Source: Carettochelys insculpta
Lineage: Eukaryota > Chordata > Testudines > Carettochelyidae
Direction: 5' to 3'
DNA length: 64,000 nt
Assembly: GCF_033958435.1 (NCBI RefSeq)
Contig: NC_134138.1
Location: 8,196,001 to 8,260,000 of the forward strand
Shown here: in pieces, positions 44,500-56,495 of the stretch
Numbering within the stretch: position 1 is the first letter of the stretch
Layout: each line of letters starts with the position of its first letter
Translations under genes and position numbers: made by a program
Notes under the pieces: generated by a model
The model's input: only the letters and a program-made list of their open reading frames with translations
Told to the model about the DNA's origin: nothing
The model's database searches: none

Positions 44500-46260
44500 G
44501 CACCAGCAGGGCTATGCCTCATTGCAGAGCAACAGAACTGAGGTCAGCTCTGGGAAGACTCAGCTTACAGCACTTGCCCCAGAGCTCAGGCCCATTGAGC
44601 GCAGACCCAAAGGTATATGGAACCCCCCCCCGCCCCCCCGCAGCGTGGAGGACCGTATGCACAACCCCACTTCTTCCTGGCATGAACTGCACACGCTGGG
44701 CTATGTCATAAACAAGACGGCTTCTTGGAACCCCAGTGAGCCCCACTTGCCCCCTATCTCTTTGAATGTCAGCAGTGGAGTGACCCATCTCCTTCCACCC
44801 TCCAGCAACAGTGGTGCAATGCTGGGAGATACCCACGGTGCTTGGCAGCCCACAGCAGCGAGTCCCGGCATTGACAGACTCAGGCTTGCAGTATGGCTCT
44901 GAGGCTAGCTGTGTGGGCGCTGGGGGCTCAAGCCAGAGTTCAGCTGCTTTGAGCACCCTAGCGGGAGCCCAGCCAGCCTGGTGACCCGGGCTCCATGGCT
45001 CACTGCTGCGGGTGGTAGAGATGTAGCCAGTGAGGGGACCCAGGCCTGAGCGTATGGCTATGAGGGAATCCCAGGGGAAGTGGGGGAAGACCCCCGGAGA
45101 AGGATAAGGCAGCAAAACATGTCTCTCATGTCTGAAGCACGTGGAAGGAAATGGCAGGTGAGTTTAGTTTAGGCCTTCTCCCGGCGTTGGGGGTGAGGGA
45201 GCTCACGGGGCTCATTGCAGCGATATGGGCCTGCCCCGCGAGGTTCTCCCAGCCGTCAGGGAGAGGAGGAGACAGTATTAGGGTGTCCCTCACTGGAACA
45301 CTCTGACCAGAGGGCAATGAGGAAGATGCGGCTTCCAGATGCTGAACGTTTGTGACTCATAAGCCGATTACCATCACCCTCATTAAACACACCCAGTTTG
45401 AGAACTGTCCCTAACCCTGTGAGCCACCAGGTTTAACAATCACGAGGCATTCATTGCTCATGGCTCAGAAAGGGCAGGGAAACAGCTCTTGTTGGCCGCC
45501 CCTGAGTCTGTGAATTTCCATGAGCGGCTCTGCCCTTTCACCACCAGTGTTGAGGCAAATGGATTCGTCTTGCTGATTTATGAAGAATTCCTGTTGAGGT
45601 GGTGGTTGGCTTGTTTGAAAGCAAGCATTGGGTTTCGCTGCTTTCATTTATGTTTCGGAATGTCATCCCCTCCCATTTTTTCTAGAAGCTCCTTTGTGGG
45701 TGTTGAGGGACAGAAAGGGTCAGTGATCCTTGTATTAACCTAAGCGTCCAATTTTAACCAAGCCTTCCTTTCTCCAACAGGTTCATTAGTCATTGGAGTT
45801 AAATGTGTGCAAGCTCAGCCTCATGGCTGCCCATGGTGCCCAGAAAGGACAGACAGGTATTTCTTCAACACGCTGCAAAAGCCTACATAGCATGGCAAAG
45901 CTTATTGCACATCTACAAGCCACGTTATGTGCCCTCAGAGGTCTGCACAACACAGCAGGTGGTAGAAAGTAAGTGTGGACCCAGGACTTTGTGATGACAA
46001 GTTAGTTATTCTGCAGCATGTCCATAACTCTCTTGTGACAGGCTAAATATTCCTGAAGTCACTCAAGAGTAGATCATTCACATTAATGTTGCAGTGAAAT
46101 TGTACTAAAAAACCTCTCTTCCTCTCCCCTTTGTTCAACCTTCATTCTCTTTCCTTTTTTTGATGTCATACTACAAGTTCTCTGCAAACTCCTCAAAGGT
46201 AGAGGGAGAAAATGAAACCCTTTTGAGGGGGCAAAATCTATTCTAGCCTTCTTTATTGAT
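44500..46260. other. Intergenic, nothing recognised
   Basis: Open frames of up to about 200 codons lack domains. Low-complexity C/G tract near 44626-44640. Confidence 0.35.
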
Positions 46261-46264
46261 CGAT

Positions 46265-46605
46265 GAGGCAACGTTGCTGAAAGATATCTTCCAACAAAAC
46301 TTCTGTTGACAGATAGCAGACAGACTCTATCAGCAAAACAGCCATCCGGAAACACAGCAGACAGGGTTGCCCGGTGTCTGGGAAGCCCTTTCTGTTGACA
46401 GAAGGCTTCCTGGAACATCCAGCCTACCTTTTTGTCGAAAAATCTCTGTCAACAGAGACGTTATTCCTCGTGGGGAGTGGGATACAGGTGTCGACAGAAG
46501 TGCTGCGTTCTGGCAACTCACTGTTGACAGAACTCCCTTGGGAACCTGGACGCTCTGCTGGTTTTGTTGGAAAAACAGCCAATAAATTTTATTGGAAGGC
46601 ACCTT
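46265..46605. mobile_element. Probable miniature DNA element rich in TGTTGACAGA
   Basis: ctgttgacaga or its inverse ctgtcaacag recurs several times (for example near 46301, 46390, 46445, 46520). This self-similar pattern is like other palindromic miniature elements here. Ends not fixed. Confidence 0.45.
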
Positions 46606-46824
46606 TAAATCTACACCTGATTTGATAACTTTGTGGGAAGGAGCGACAAAAAAATCCGGTAGTTGGTGATCAAGGAGGCCTGAAATAAGCTACTCTTATT
46701 CTGTAATAAATGTGTCCACGTGGGGGAGCTATACAAATATAATTTGGGTTAGGTTTGGCAGATTTTTTTAGATGTAATTTTAACAGGTAATTTCCACATC
46801 AACTGAATGAGAGCGGACCAGTTT

Positions 46825-46942
46825 GACAGCCTGGGAAAACAATCAGACAGCAATATTAATCCTCATGCCCTTATATAAAGCCATGGAACGCCCACACCTG
46901 GAATGCTGAGTGCAGTCCTAGTCGTTCCAGCTCAAAAAGATA
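46825..46942 (+). mobile_element. CR1-type LINE fragment
   Basis: cttatataaagccatggaac, cacacctggaatgctgagtg and ctcaaaaagatatatta follow the CR1 coding region upstream of the conserved VQ.RA motif. Confidence 0.6.
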
Positions 46943-48100
46943 TATTATATAACCCTCCAGCCAGGTGGAGCCAGCAGCTGCCAGGGCCGGGTTCAGTCTC
47001 GGGGGATTCCGCACCATCCGTGCAATGCAGAACTGGCTGGAGCTCCCACCCAGTGACCAGAGAAATTCACACACCCTCCCAGGGCATCCTGGAGAGATGA
47101 CACTTCCGCACTCGCCAGCACGGAGATTTACTGTGGAAAAGCAATTTTTAAGAAGAGGGAGGGAAGGAACTTCTCATTAATTTGGGAAAACACCACAGAG
47201 TTCATCACCAAAACCACCAGTAAAAGCCCCACCCCAAGTCAGTTGGGCAGTGTCCTCTTCCTCTCAGGTTTTTAAGTGCAGCAACCCAAAAGTCCCCTTC
47301 ACATGCCCAAGCCTTTTCTCCACCCCATCGCAGTTGCTGCCCTTGGTCTGGACAGACCCAGGGCTCAACTCCCATCCCGAGTGGGACAGGGGAGGTAAAG
47401 AAGCAGCGTGCTCACTCTGCTGGTCACTCGCCATCCACTCTCTGCTGCCACCCTGCTGGCTGCTCATCACCCCTCTCCACAGCTGCCCAGTTGTAGTGCC
47501 ACCATCGCTCTGGGGGCCTCTTGCCACTTGTTGCATCTTGCTTCCACCTCCCTGCTGGTTGTCAATCACCACTCGTTGCCATCGACCTCTTGGCTGTGAT
47601 TTCTGCACAGCAGCCTCAAATAACTTCAGCTCCCAGTGCTTTCAACTCTTGGCAAGCAGAGGGGAAGAGACACTGCTCCAACACAAATGGCGTAAGAAAA
47701 GAGGCACCTAACGGTGCATTTTTAGCACTGGTCTTAAAATACTGGGGTAGAAACATGTCAGACTAGTCCAGACAAGAGAAACCATTCTCACCTCCTAACC
47801 AGAATAGCCTTTCAGCCACCCCGTAGGCCTTTGAAAGCTGAGCCTCTGTGTTTGCAAAGCTCAGGCTGCTAACCATAAGCCCTTTGCTTTGGAACAATTT
47901 AGCACCTTCCTTCTTTTCTGTATTCCCTTAAAATTACAAACATTATTAACCGTATTGCAACTCTCCCTGCTTATAATACAAACATAGCTGGTGTTGGGTC
48001 ACAAATTAAGTTAGTTACAATAAGCAAAATACTGCTCCATCTGCAGAATATCTAACACATTTAGCAAAGCAGGAGCAAGTTGTATTTGCATAGATACACA
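46943..48100. other. Intergenic, nothing recognised
   Basis: No gene or clear repeat was found here. Confidence 0.3.
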
Positions 48101-48103
48101 GAG

Positions 48104-48799
48104 GCTTCATCTACACTAGCACACTATGTCGAAGTAGCCTATTTCGAAGTAAGGACATCGAAATAGACTACTTCAATGAGTGTCATCTACACGTCCTCCA
48201 GGGTTGGTGCCATCGATGTTCAACGTCGAAGCAGCGATGGAGAACATCAAAAGGAGCTGCCCCAGAAGGAAATGTGGAGCATCCACACACACAAGTGCTC
48301 CCCGTCTAAATAAGGGGCCAGCAAAGCCCCAAGCTGCTCCCTTAAAGGGCCCCTCCCAGACACACTCGGCCTGCACAGCACGAGATCCACAGAGCCAACA
48401 ACCGGTTGCAGACCCTGTGCATGCAGCATGGACCCCCAGGTGCAGCAGCAGCAGCAGCAGCAGCCAGAAGCCCTGGGCTAAGGTCTGCTGCACGCGGCAA
48501 CCATAGAGCCCTGCGGGGGCTGGACAGGGCGTCTCTCAACCCCTCAGCTGATGGCTGCCATGGAGGATCCCACTATTTCAACGTAGCAGGATGCGGATCA
48601 TCGACACATGCCCTGCTTCGACACTGAACGTCGAAGTAGGGTGCTATTCCCATCTTCGGGTAGGAATAGCAATTTCAACGTCTCGCCGCCTAACATCGAT
48701 TTCAACGTCAAAATAGCACACGGCGCGTGTAGACACAATGAGTCCTATTTTGACATTGTGCCAGCTACTTCGAAGTAGCCGTCTAGTGTAGACGCTCCC
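48104..48799. mobile_element. DNA transposon remnant, GGCTNCGTCTACAC family, 3-bp duplication
   Basis: The ends are ggcttcatctacactag and ctagtgtagacgctccc, flanked by AGA at 48101-48103 and 48800-48802. The interior is nearly identical to 21908-22607. Confidence 0.78.
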
Positions 48800-48854
48800 A
48801 GAGGGTTTCTCTCCCATTCGCGTGAACTGTAATAGAAGCATTTCATGCTGAGCA

Positions 48855-49035
48855 GTTAGGATGGGGGAGAGTGCAAAGAAGAGCCACCAAAAAGATCAGG
48901 GGTGTGGAACAACTTCCGTAAGAGGAGGGATTAAAAAGACTGAGACCGTCCAGCTTGCAAAAGAGATGACTGGCCTTGAGAAAAGACAGATGGGAAACAG
49001 AGTCTTCAAAGCAGTGGAGGACTATTACAAAGAGG
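48855..49035 (+). mobile_element. CR1-type LINE fragment
   Basis: gtgcaaagaagagccaccaa, gtgtggaacaacttccgtaa and ttaaaaagactgagacc match the CR1 coding end. It may continue the copy at 46825-46942. Confidence 0.6.
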
Positions 49036-49129
49036 GTGGTGATCAGTTGTGTGGCAGGTCCACTGAAGGTTGGCCCAGAGGTGAAGGACTTAAGCTGTAG
49101 CAAGGATTTAGGTTAGTGTAGCGAGGGCT

Positions 49130-49960
49130 TGTGTCTTTCCCCTGCCCCAGAAAGCAGAGGAAACCTCCCAGGGGCCTGGGTGGATGGAGCCAGAGCACCC
49201 TTACCCCCCGCCCCCCAGAGATTGACACTCAAGGCAGGAAGTGCCAGAGTCACAGAGCTCATTAAAAGGGCAGCCTCTGAGCTGAACAGAAGGCCACGAT
49301 GGGGCTCCTGCGAGCAAGTGCCGAATAGCCTGTGCCAGGCTAGTCAGCTGGCTGCCCTGTCCTGACCTCAGAGGCACGTCCGAGCCTGAGGGCCCCGATC
49401 TACCTGTGCCCTCTGACCTGCTGTGGGCTCGCTGCCGGGAAGACCCTGACCTGCCCGAGTCTCTGGAGCTGCTGTCCACCACCTATGCAGAGGCCATGGA
49501 CCTGCCTGACCTCCCGGATGACCCTGAGTGGGACCCCGCACCAATGGAGGTGCAGGTTGGAAGTAGCCCTGGGGGACGCCCCACCACAGCCCATGTCAGT
49601 ATGTTGCAGCCTGACCGGCAGCTAAGGATGGCTGCTGTTAAGGCCCTGGGCTGGGGTGCAGTGGAACAGGTGGGCCTATGCCCCCTACCCCTCCCTTTGG
49701 AGCACCAACCTTGAGCCTCTCCAGACCCACGCTGACTTGTTGGTTTGCCAGATGCCCTGCCCTGCCCTAGGGTGAGGTGCTTCCTTGCTGCCTGCCCTCT
49801 CAGCCCAGGAAAAGGGGAACTGAGGCCCGTAGCGACGCTGCTCCACTCTGAACAGGCAACTGTAGTGAGTTGTTGTGGCCTTCCCCACCCTGGAGGGGGC
49901 AAACCCCCTAACTTGCACCTCTACAGTTAGACGCTGTTTTTCCCCACTATAGAGACAATT
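49130..49960. other. Unclassified coding-like repeat or retroelement fragment
   Basis: A plus-strand frame around 49390-49600 reads as an acidic Pro/Asp-rich peptide (CREDPDLPESLELL, LPDLPDDPEWDPAP). No family is recognised, flanking splice sites are unconvincing, and the base style resembles 41886-42930. Confidence 0.3.
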
Positions 49961-49964
49961 AAGC

Positions 49965-50140
49965 CCTGGCCCTGGCTTCCAAGGGAGGTTGTGGAGTCCC
50001 CGTCCCTGGAGAGTTTCAAGGACAGGTTAGACAAACGTTGTCCAGGATGGTCTAGTTTTATTGGGTCCTGCCTCGGTGCAGAGGGCTGGACTAGCTGTCC
50101 TTCAGAGACCCCGTCTAGCCCTACAGTTCTATGATTCTGT
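49965..50140 (+). mobile_element. CR1 LINE 3' end
   Basis: ccaagggaggttgtggagtc, gacaggttagacaaacg and the tail tacagttctatgattctgta, a classic CR1 3' terminus. Confidence 0.85.
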
Positions 50141-50411
50141 AACTGGGGGGGCGGGGATATTAAGAAGCCAATAAAATCATGACTGGCGCAGAGTAAAAGT
50201 ATTATTTACTCTTTCACATAACACACCATCCTGGAGTCACCCAAGGACACTAATAAGCAGCAGGTTTCATACCACCAGAAGGAGGCAGTTTTCACACCAC
50301 TTACAATCAATCCGTGGCGTTTGTTATCAGGGCATGTTGTGGAGGCTAGAAGTGTAACAGGGCCAAAAAAAAAAGTATCTCTTTGATAAGCTAGACAGAC
50401 TGAGCTCCTTA

Positions 50412-50815
50412 AGGGCATATCTACACTGCAGAGTAATTCTGGAATAGTTTATTCCAGAGTTATTATTCCAAAATAGGATATTCTGGAATAATGTGTCCAC
50501 ACTCCAGGGAAGCACCAAAATAAGCAAACCTTATTCGGAAATAGTGTGTCCACACACCATAGAGCCTATTTCAGATTAGAGCCCCTGGAAGCAGTGCCAC
50601 CAGGGGCTCAAATGTGAACGGCTATGTCTACGCAGCAGCTTTATTTTAAAATAAACTATTCCAGAAGGAGGCACTGATTTACATATCTCATGCTTCATTT
50701 ACATAATCGCTTTTCAGAAGCGATTCTTTATTCTTCCGATTTTGTTTCAAGAAGAAGGGTTCTTTTGAAGATGTGGTTTATTTATGAAAGAGCCCCGCCT
50801 ACACTGCTTTGTTTC
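50412..50815. mobile_element. Two abutting miniature DNA-element pieces
   Basis: ggcatatctacactgcagag with ttattccagagttattattc words, then from 50619 ggctatgtctacgcagc followed by words shared with 52489-52894 (gggttcttttgaagat). Confidence 0.5.
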
Positions 50816-51048
50816 CCCCAGGTTGTAAATGTGTCACAGAAAAGGGGTGTGCAAAGTGGGGGGTGGGCCCCATGGGGGGGCTGTGAAATTTCCTAAGGGG
50901 GCACAACACGATCCGCTGCTGAGTCTCAGGCTCATCCATCTCATGAAAAATGTTGAAACGTGTTGCTGTTTTTATGCCGGTTTATTCCCATTTCTATTCC
51001 GATGAATAAAGTTTTTACATGTTAAGCTCTTATTTTCTTACACGTGCC

Positions 51049-51375
51049 AACGTTGCTCATGCTGGTTTAAAACCAGATCAGCTAGAGCAGCATGCAAAGA
51101 TCGAACAGGCTGGCGTGCTCTCGTACGACACGCGTATGACAACTTTGAAGAGCAGCGACACGTACACCTCATTGATGCTCGTGAGAGGAAGAAAGCAACA
51201 GCAGCAGCCGCACCAACAGAGCCAGGACATTTCCCTTGACCCCACTGTGAACGCCCATGCTGTCCAAAGCTTGGACTCCTCAGCCACATGCGAGTCCACA
51301 ACCAATGAGTTTGTGCAAGCTCAAGAGATCATCGTTGGACACGACGGACTACCTACCTACCTACTGACCTACACA
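51049..51375 (+). mobile_element. Non-LTR retrotransposon ORF2 C-terminal fragment, second copy
   Basis: Nearly identical to 21341-21653 by eye; most differences are C/T or G/A transitions. It starts abruptly at gccaacgttgctcatgctgg and ends in a (CTAC)n-like tail, so it looks 5'-truncated. Confidence 0.78.
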
Positions 51376-51451
51376 TGCCAGTTGTTTTTTTTATATGAAC
51401 ATAACTGCAATTGCTGCCAGTTTGAATGACGTTAGATGGGTAGTTTTGTGT

Positions 51452-51475
51452 GTGTGTGGGGGGGGGGGGGGGCTG
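51452..51475. repeat. G-rich homopolymer tract after (TG)n
   Basis: tgtgtgtgtg followed by an uninterrupted run of G. Confidence 0.8.
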
Positions 51476-51479
51476 CTAA

Positions 51480-52480
51480 TTGCAGAGACGAGAAGAGGGG
51501 CCTGATGTGAAAGGTTTGTTCACCCCATCACAGAGGATGCTACCGGCTTCCTCCACGTAGATCCCACCTTTTCTTGAGGCCCTGTGTGGGTGCTATGGAG
51601 AAGTATGCGTGGCTGTCAGCTTGGCGGGTTCTGAGAGCCACCACCTGATTAGCCCTCTGGACACCAGTGATGGCCCATGGCCTGTAGAGCCATAACTGGT
51701 CCTGAAACAAGGACTCATTTTCACCATGAGGCAGACATACGCCCCGCTACAGCAGTGGCAGTCGGAGCCGTCGGGGGACCCGTGAGGATGCCATTGCCAG
51801 GGAGATGCTGCCTGTCATCAGCCACCGACTTGGAGCACTCACTCCGCAGGATGTGGTCCTTAGCCGGTAACAGGCTCTGGGGAGGGGCTCTTGACCCAGT
51901 GGCTCCCGCACCCATTAAAAGGTGACTCCTTGGAAATACTTAAAGGGCAAATAAAATCATCTCAGCTTTACAGCTCTGTGCTGGATGCTCCAAGAGAAGG
52001 CCGAGGGGAGGGGCTGCCCTGTATTCTCCGATCCTTTAACCTAAGCCGAGGCTGGCTAGTAGAGGAACAGTAGAACATCTAGGAGCAACAGAGGCAGGAG
52101 AGTCCCATTGGGCTCTGTTCCAGGGCTCACCCAGCAGCCAGGGGCCCATAATGCAATGCATGACTGGGGCCAGCTGTATACGAGGGAACTTACAGAGGCA
52201 CAGCTGTGCTTTAAGTTCCTGAGGCTGGCGGGAGAGCGCTCTCCTGTCGATGTAATTAAATTGTCTCCAGCGAGTGGCAGGAGAGCATCTCCCACTGACA
52301 CAGCACTGTGCAGGCTACCACTTATGCTAGAGAAACTTATGTCCCCGTGTCAAGGTTGTTCCCCACTCTGACACTCCAAGTGCAGAAGATGGGGAGACCT
52401 TAAAAATACTGTGTCGCTAAAGCCTTCTGCTTCAAAACTGCCCAAGGTCACAGATTCCCTGACCCTGGGAGGTAGCTGCC
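51480..52480. other. Intergenic, nothing recognised
   Basis: No exon or repeat family was recognised. Confidence 0.3.
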
Positions 52481-52488
52481 ACCCAAGT

Positions 52489-52894
52489 CTGTGTCTACAC
52501 TTGCATTCCTGTTTTGAAAGAGGTATGCAAATGAGGTAAATTGAAAATGCAGATGAGATGCAGATTTGCATATCTGGCACCTCATTTGCATATTCTTATT
52601 TTGAAATAGCGTCTTTCAGAAGAAGAAAACCAGTGTAGACACTGCTCTTTTGAAAGGAAACCCCATCTTTGAAAGAATCTTTCTCATAAAGAAAGGGAAG
52701 AAGGATTCTTTCGAAGATCGGGTTTACTTTTGAAAGAGCAGCGTCTACACCAGTTTTCTTCTTTTGAAAGAAGCTATTTTGAAATAAGGATATGCAAAAG
52801 AGGTGCCAGGTAGGCAAATCTGCACCTCGTTTGCATTTTCAATTTACCTCATTTGCATAGCTTTTTCAAAAGAGGAATGCAAGTGTAGGCACAG
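52489..52894. mobile_element. Palindromic miniature element, 406 bp, 7-bp target duplication
   Basis: The termini CTGTGTCTACACTTGCATTC and (reverse complement) CTGTGCCTACACTTGCATTC match, and homology between the halves extends for over 130 bases. CCCAAGT flanks both ends (52482-52488, 52895-52901). The element is AT-rich and non-coding; an hAT relationship is plausible. Confidence 0.85.
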
Positions 52895-52909
52895 CCCAAG
52901 TGAAAAAAC

Positions 52910-53757
52910 CCCTCATTGGAACACAGGAAGACACACTGGGGATGTTTTCCTGTGGGGTAACCCCAAGATTTTAACCCTCCCTTAGGAGAGAGCTTGAAAA
53001 GAAAGAGGAAGACATTAAATTGCAGTCTCTGGTAGCTAACCTTTCAGTCTCAGACACGTACCTACACAAACCCTTCTTTAGGACACTGGCATCAAATCTT
53101 TTCCTTAAAAAGCTGATTTATTAACAAAACCAAAAGATCTATGCAACAAAGCATACTTGGTTTCTAGGTGTTACAGAACAACTGGGAAAAAAAGAAAGAA
53201 AGATTAAAGCACTCAGAATTACTTCTTGATATTCAGATTAGAAGTTACAGTGTGCATGGGGAACATCAGCCAGTTTGAGAAGTCCCGCACCAAGCCTGAA
53301 ATAAACAATCACCGGCTGGCATCTGGCTAAGCAGTTCCTTCCTGCTTACATGCACCTGTGTCCAGGTCTCCTTGAGGCTTGGACAGTTACTGAATACTCC
53401 AAGCCTGGTTCAGACTTAAACTAGCTCTGTGTCTCACTGCTCTGGCCACAGAAAAGCAAGACCCTCTCAGCAGGTAACTGCTTCAATTCAGAAATCCCCC
53501 TCTCTCTTCGCATGGGCTCACCTGTCAGCTTGCCAACAGAGAACCCACCACCTCTGGGTTTAAACCTTTACAGGCATTCATTCATGACCCCCTGGGGTGG
53601 GGAGGGGATGTTTTTTCCCACCCATCATCAATATAAGTTCTGCTGACATACGTGATAGTGGAGACGTGCCTGATGGAGACATTTGCTGACGAACAACCTA
53701 TCTATCCTGGGTGTCCTCTTTTCTCTCTCACTCCTCTTTGCTGCCTATTTACTATTG
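52910..53757. other. Intergenic, nothing recognised
   Basis: No gene or repeat was recognised. Confidence 0.3.
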
Positions 53758-53765
53758 CCCAGGAC

Positions 53766-53952
53766 CAGCATTCCCTGTAAGCTGAGCACTTGGGCGGCTG
53801 TCCAGGAGAGATTTAGGTGCCACCCAGCTGATTAGCAGAGCACCCACAGCCGACAACTTGTGTTTCTATGAGTGGTGCACACCTGAACATGCCTTGGTGC
53901 ATTTGTCAAAATTTATTCTGCTCACGGGTAGAAGAAATTAGAGGGAACCCTG
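53766..53952 (-). mobile_element. hAT miniature element, copy 6, with 8-bp target duplication
   Basis: 187 bp, starting CAGCATTCCCTGTAAGC and ending GAGGGAACCCTG. The flanks cccaggac (53758-53765) and accaggac (53953-53960) agree at 7 of 8 bases, which places the family in hAT. Confidence 0.85.
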
Positions 53953-54229
53953 ACCAGGACTCTGGCCCATCTCGCTAGCACAGTACAGCCGAAGCAAATA
54001 AGCAGAGCTGGCTCCCATGTGCGGCCTTGCTACAGGAGGTCTCCATGGCTACAGATGAGCTGCGTGGTAAACAAGGTCCTTACATCCCACTCGTGGGTGG
54101 AGGCAGAGGCTGGGGACAGTGAAGAGTAAATGCTCCTCAGCCATAATGTGCAAGCCCTCGAGAAGACAACTGTGGGCTGTCCCCTTTGTTGTAGCAGCCC
54201 TGAGACAGGAGCAGCTGCATGTAATGGAT

Positions 54230-54447
54230 TTAGACAAGAAGCAAGGGGCTAAAACTGCAGCGAGGGAGGTTCAGGTTGGACATTAGGAAAAAGCTCCTAA
54301 CTGTCAGGGTGGTCAAACACTGGAATAAATTGCCTGGGGAGGTTGTGGGATCTCCCTCGCTGGAGATGTTTAAGAGCAGGTTGGAGGGCAGGGGACTGGG
54401 CTTGATGAGCTCTCAAGGTCCCTTCCAGGTCTAAAATTCCATGACTC
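54230..54447 (+). mobile_element. CR1 LINE 3' end
   Basis: ttcaggttggacattaggaa, ggggaggttgtgggatctcc and cttgatgagctctcaaggtc. Confidence 0.85.
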
Positions 54448-54449
54448 GA

Positions 54450-55735
54450 CATGCGTCACAGGTTTGCAGTAGAGGGGATGGGTGGTCCTGTGGCTCAGGC
54501 TCAGGCTGAGCAGGCAGGAGATCAGGGTCCTAGGCCCAGCTCTGTCCTACTGTATGGACCTGATTAGTTCAGCATGCGCTGGGCTAATAGTTATGAGCGT
54601 TAGTGCTGGTCGTTCCTAACTACGTGAACCTCCGTTGCTTGAACACTGTACTGAGCTGGAGTCTACATGGGGTCAGCTTGGGTGTCCATCCACTGTAGCA
54701 TCCTGCCACCCCCAGCTACTTCAGCGGAGGTAGCGATAGAAGACTGTGCTCCACAGGAGAAGTCTCTTCCTAGCCAGTCAGCTAGTGGTTGGCTGATTCC
54801 TTATCATATGTGGGTTTAATAACCCTGATAACTGTGTGACCCCTGACTGTTCACAATGCACTCCCCATCTGTACCTGGCCTAGCTTGCTGCCCCCTTGCC
54901 TATGCCAATGTGCTAAGCAACTGCCTGCCTTGGCCAGGGACTTCTAATATAAGCCGATATAGAGCTGGGACCCCCTCCCCACATCTGTGCAACCAGCCAG
55001 CTGGCCTCCAACCTTCCTCCTCCTTGCACTGCACAGCTTGCAACCCAGCCATGGTCCTCTGAGCTAGCTGCCTGCACTTGGTGTGAGCCAGCCACCAGGT
55101 TGTGTCAGGGAGGGTGGACCCGTGTCAGAGATTGCAATGTTCCTTTTAAACTCAGAGGGCCTCAGGCGTGAGAGGGAAGGCAAGAGACAGCAGGGTCTGA
55201 ATGGGAGCTCCCAGGCAGCAAAGAGCTCATATGGATGTGCTGAGGAAGACGTTCCTGGGAAGGAGGGAGGAAGCTCCAGAAATCCTGCGACCAGTCCTGA
55301 GAAGGGGAATATATTGCGATGACCCTCACTGAGATCCTTTCTCTGCTCCAGAGTGGTACCACGAAACCTCACGGAGGCAGAGCCAGGTGAGAGGAATCTC
55401 TTTAGTGTCCCTTCTCTGGGTTCTGCTAGTGATTCTCTTGCTCGGCCTTCTCCCCTTGCAGCCGGTCAACAGTACAGGGCATGTGTGTGTGTGTGAGCAC
55501 ACGGGTCTCAGAAATCAAGCAGCTGGGAGGAAAACATGCCCTGGGTTGCTTAATGTCTCCACTCTTCCCTGTAGGGTGTATGAATCTAAGGGAAACACCC
55601 CACCAGCCACGTGGCAGGGCTTGTTCCGGTCTCTGGCCTAGAGCATGTACCAGAGAGAGAATGAAAGCCCAAAAGGGAGAATGGAATTAGAGGGTGCTAC
55701 AGACATGCAGAACAGCTGCAGCAGACGATATTCTC
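54450..55735. other. Intergenic, nothing recognised
   Basis: It holds a short (GT)n at about 55480-55496. No gene was recognised. Confidence 0.3.
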
Positions 55736-55739
55736 CTTT

Positions 55740-56220
55740 ATTTCCCCTTTATTTGGCACTGGTGAAGCCACATCTGGAGCACTGCATCCAGTTCTAGGTC
55801 CCCCAATATAGCAAGGATGATGCATTGGAGAGGGTCCCCTGGAGGGCCACCAAAATTATTAGAAGGCTGGAGCACATGACTTACGAGGAGAGGCTGAAGG
55901 AGATGGACTTATTTAGTTTACAGAAGAGTGAGGGGTGACCTGCTAGCAGCCTTCAACTTCCTGAAAGGTGGGTGAGGAAGAGCTAAGGAGGATGGAGAGA
56001 GGCTGTTCTCAGTAGTGAGGGATGGCAGAAGGAGGAGCAATGGTCACAAGTTACAGAGCAGGAGGTCTAGGTTGGATATTAGGACAAACTATTTCCCGAG
56101 GAGGGTGGTGAGGCCCTGGAACGCGTTACCTAGAGAGGTGGTGGAATCTCCATCCCTAGAGGTTTTGAAGTCCCGACTTGACAAAACCCTGGCTGGGATG
56201 ATTTAGTTGGGGTTGACCCT
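55740..56220 (+). mobile_element. CR1 LINE ORF2 end, sense
   Basis: It encodes (with breaks) the CR1 C-terminus: RRSRLDIRTNYFPRRVVRPW, NALPREVVESPSLEVLKSR, preceded by the segment for gagaggctgaaggagatgga. Confidence 0.9.
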
Positions 56221-56495
56221 AGAACCATAGAATCATAGAATTACAGGGCTAAGAAGGGGCCTCAGGAGGTCATCGAGTCCAGCCCCCTGCTTCAAGCAGG
56301 ATCAACCTCCACTGAGTCATCCCAGCTGGGACCTTGTCAAGCTGGGGCTTAAAAACCTCAAGGGGTGGAGAATCCATCACCTCTCTATGCATTCGGCAGG
56401 AGGCTGGACTCGATCAATTACAGAATTGTAGAACCTGACTGGCAGATGACCTCCTGGGGCTTCTTCCAACCCTAGGATTCTATGAGTCTACAATG
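56221..56495. mobile_element. Opposed CR1 tails
   Basis: An antisense tail (56221-56395, gaaccatagaatcatagaat) is followed by a sense tail (about 56396-56495, ending ctaggattctatgagtct). Confidence 0.65.

Noticed and set aside
44136..45115. Minus-strand open frames of 128 and 198 codons
   Set aside because: The first covers an antisense CR1 and hAT piece; the second has no domain or splice context.
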